Origin: CAYLKS01 sp964384205 [NCBI: uncultured bacterium]
GTDB lineage: Bacteria > JAGOEH01
DNA length: 24,026 nt
Assembly (NCBI GenBank): GCA_964384205.1
Contig: CAYLKS010000042.1
Coordinates: forward strand, 1 to 24,026
Direction of reading: 5' to 3'
The stretch's first letter is position 1; each line of letters opens with the position of its first letter. Below the pieces are notes generated by a model. The model had not been told where the DNA came from, made no database searches, and saw nothing but the letters and a program-made list of their open reading frames with translations. This document shows positions 23,878 to 24,026 of the stretch, piece after piece. Made by a program: the position numbers and the translations under genes.

Positions 23878-24026
23878 ATGGATAAACAACAAATAACAAA
23901 TAATATCAAGATACCGAATGAAAATTTAAAGAAATTAAAAAGAGATTTTCCACAATGTTTTGATAGAAACGGAAATTTTGATTTTGAGAAGTTTAAAAAG
24001 GAACTGTCTGAAAGTGAAATTGATTT
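23878..24026 (+). CDS. N-terminus of a probable type III restriction-modification DNA methylase (Mod), cut by the window
   Basis: Forty-nine codons from ATG 23878 to the window end, with AAAGGTGG 5 bases upstream. The stretch NLKKLKRDFPQCFDRNGNFD followed by FEKFKKELSESEID is, from memory, the conserved N-terminal lead of type III adenine methylases (Mod), which precedes YSLNWLGKSYA in complete proteins. The catalytic motifs lie outside the window, so the assignment rests on this lead alone. If right, a restriction subunit (Res) should follow downstream. Confidence 0.6.
   Translation, partial: MDKQQITNNIKIPNENLKKLKRDFPQCFDRNGNFDFEKFKKELSESEID

Noticed and set aside
12891-24026. Phage-defence island built from SNF2, PLD and type III restriction genes
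   Set aside because: The PLD protein is exported by T9SS, the SNF2 protein lacks known defence partners next to it, and unrelated envelope genes separate it from the methylase.
1-24026. CRISPR array, insertion sequence or attachment site
   Set aside because: No regularly spaced direct repeats, transposase or integrase, or duplicated tRNA 3' end was seen.

Overview
The window is very AT-rich and comes from a Gram-negative, probably anaerobic bacterium that is not identified to genus. One secreted protein ends in a type A sorting domain of the type IX secretion system (T9SS). This places the organism in or near the Bacteroidota/FCB assemblage. However, most genes carry strong Shine-Dalgarno sequences (AAGGAG, AAGGGGGA), and several promoters look like TTGACA-16/17-TATAAT. 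Classical Bacteroidota usually lack both. An AT-rich FCB-type candidate phylum such as Cloacimonadota is therefore a better guess than a true Bacteroidota; this is inference only.

Layout. (1) 1-6207, efflux module: two divergent TetR-family regulators (the left one cut by the window edge) share a short region with mirror-image promoters, each overlaid by a palindrome. The right-hand regulator begins a tightly overlapping operon: HlyD-type adaptor, two ABC ATPases and two ABC-2 permeases, the split equivalent of YbhG-F-S-R exporters. The two ATPases are asymmetric, and their defects fall in the same predicted ATP site. (2) 6212-12849, redox operon on the minus strand: a small cupin, NuoE-like, NuoF-like and a 1156-residue fusion of a NuoG-type [2Fe-2S] domain, a GltD-like NADPH flavoprotein, ferredoxin clusters and a vestigial molybdopterin-oxidoreductase domain, followed by dut (dUTPase) and tRNA-Thr(CGT). 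No hydrogenase or formate dehydrogenase active site is present. The complex looks like a soluble NADH/NADPH/ferredoxin electron-transfer machine with an unassigned terminal partner. (3) 12891-18583: a T9SS-exported phospholipase-D/nuclease-like protein followed after 9 bp by a SWIM-SNF2 helicase. (4) 18840-22649: two adjacent exported DUF3857 proteins. The first has an intact transglutaminase-like Cys-His-Asp triad; the second has lost it. A GC-rich hairpin ends this operon. (5) 22724-24026: a SAM methyltransferase on the minus strand, diverging from a plus-strand unit that contains a 41-codon ORF and the first 49 codons of what looks like a type III restriction-modification methylase, cut by the window edge.

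The most interesting items are the unusual NuoE/NuoF/GltD-NuoG fusion complex, the divergent TetR control region with a possible leaderless transcript, the co-segregated ATPase degeneration, and the active/inactive DUF3857 pair. I did not find a CRISPR array, insertion sequence or clear phage gene.
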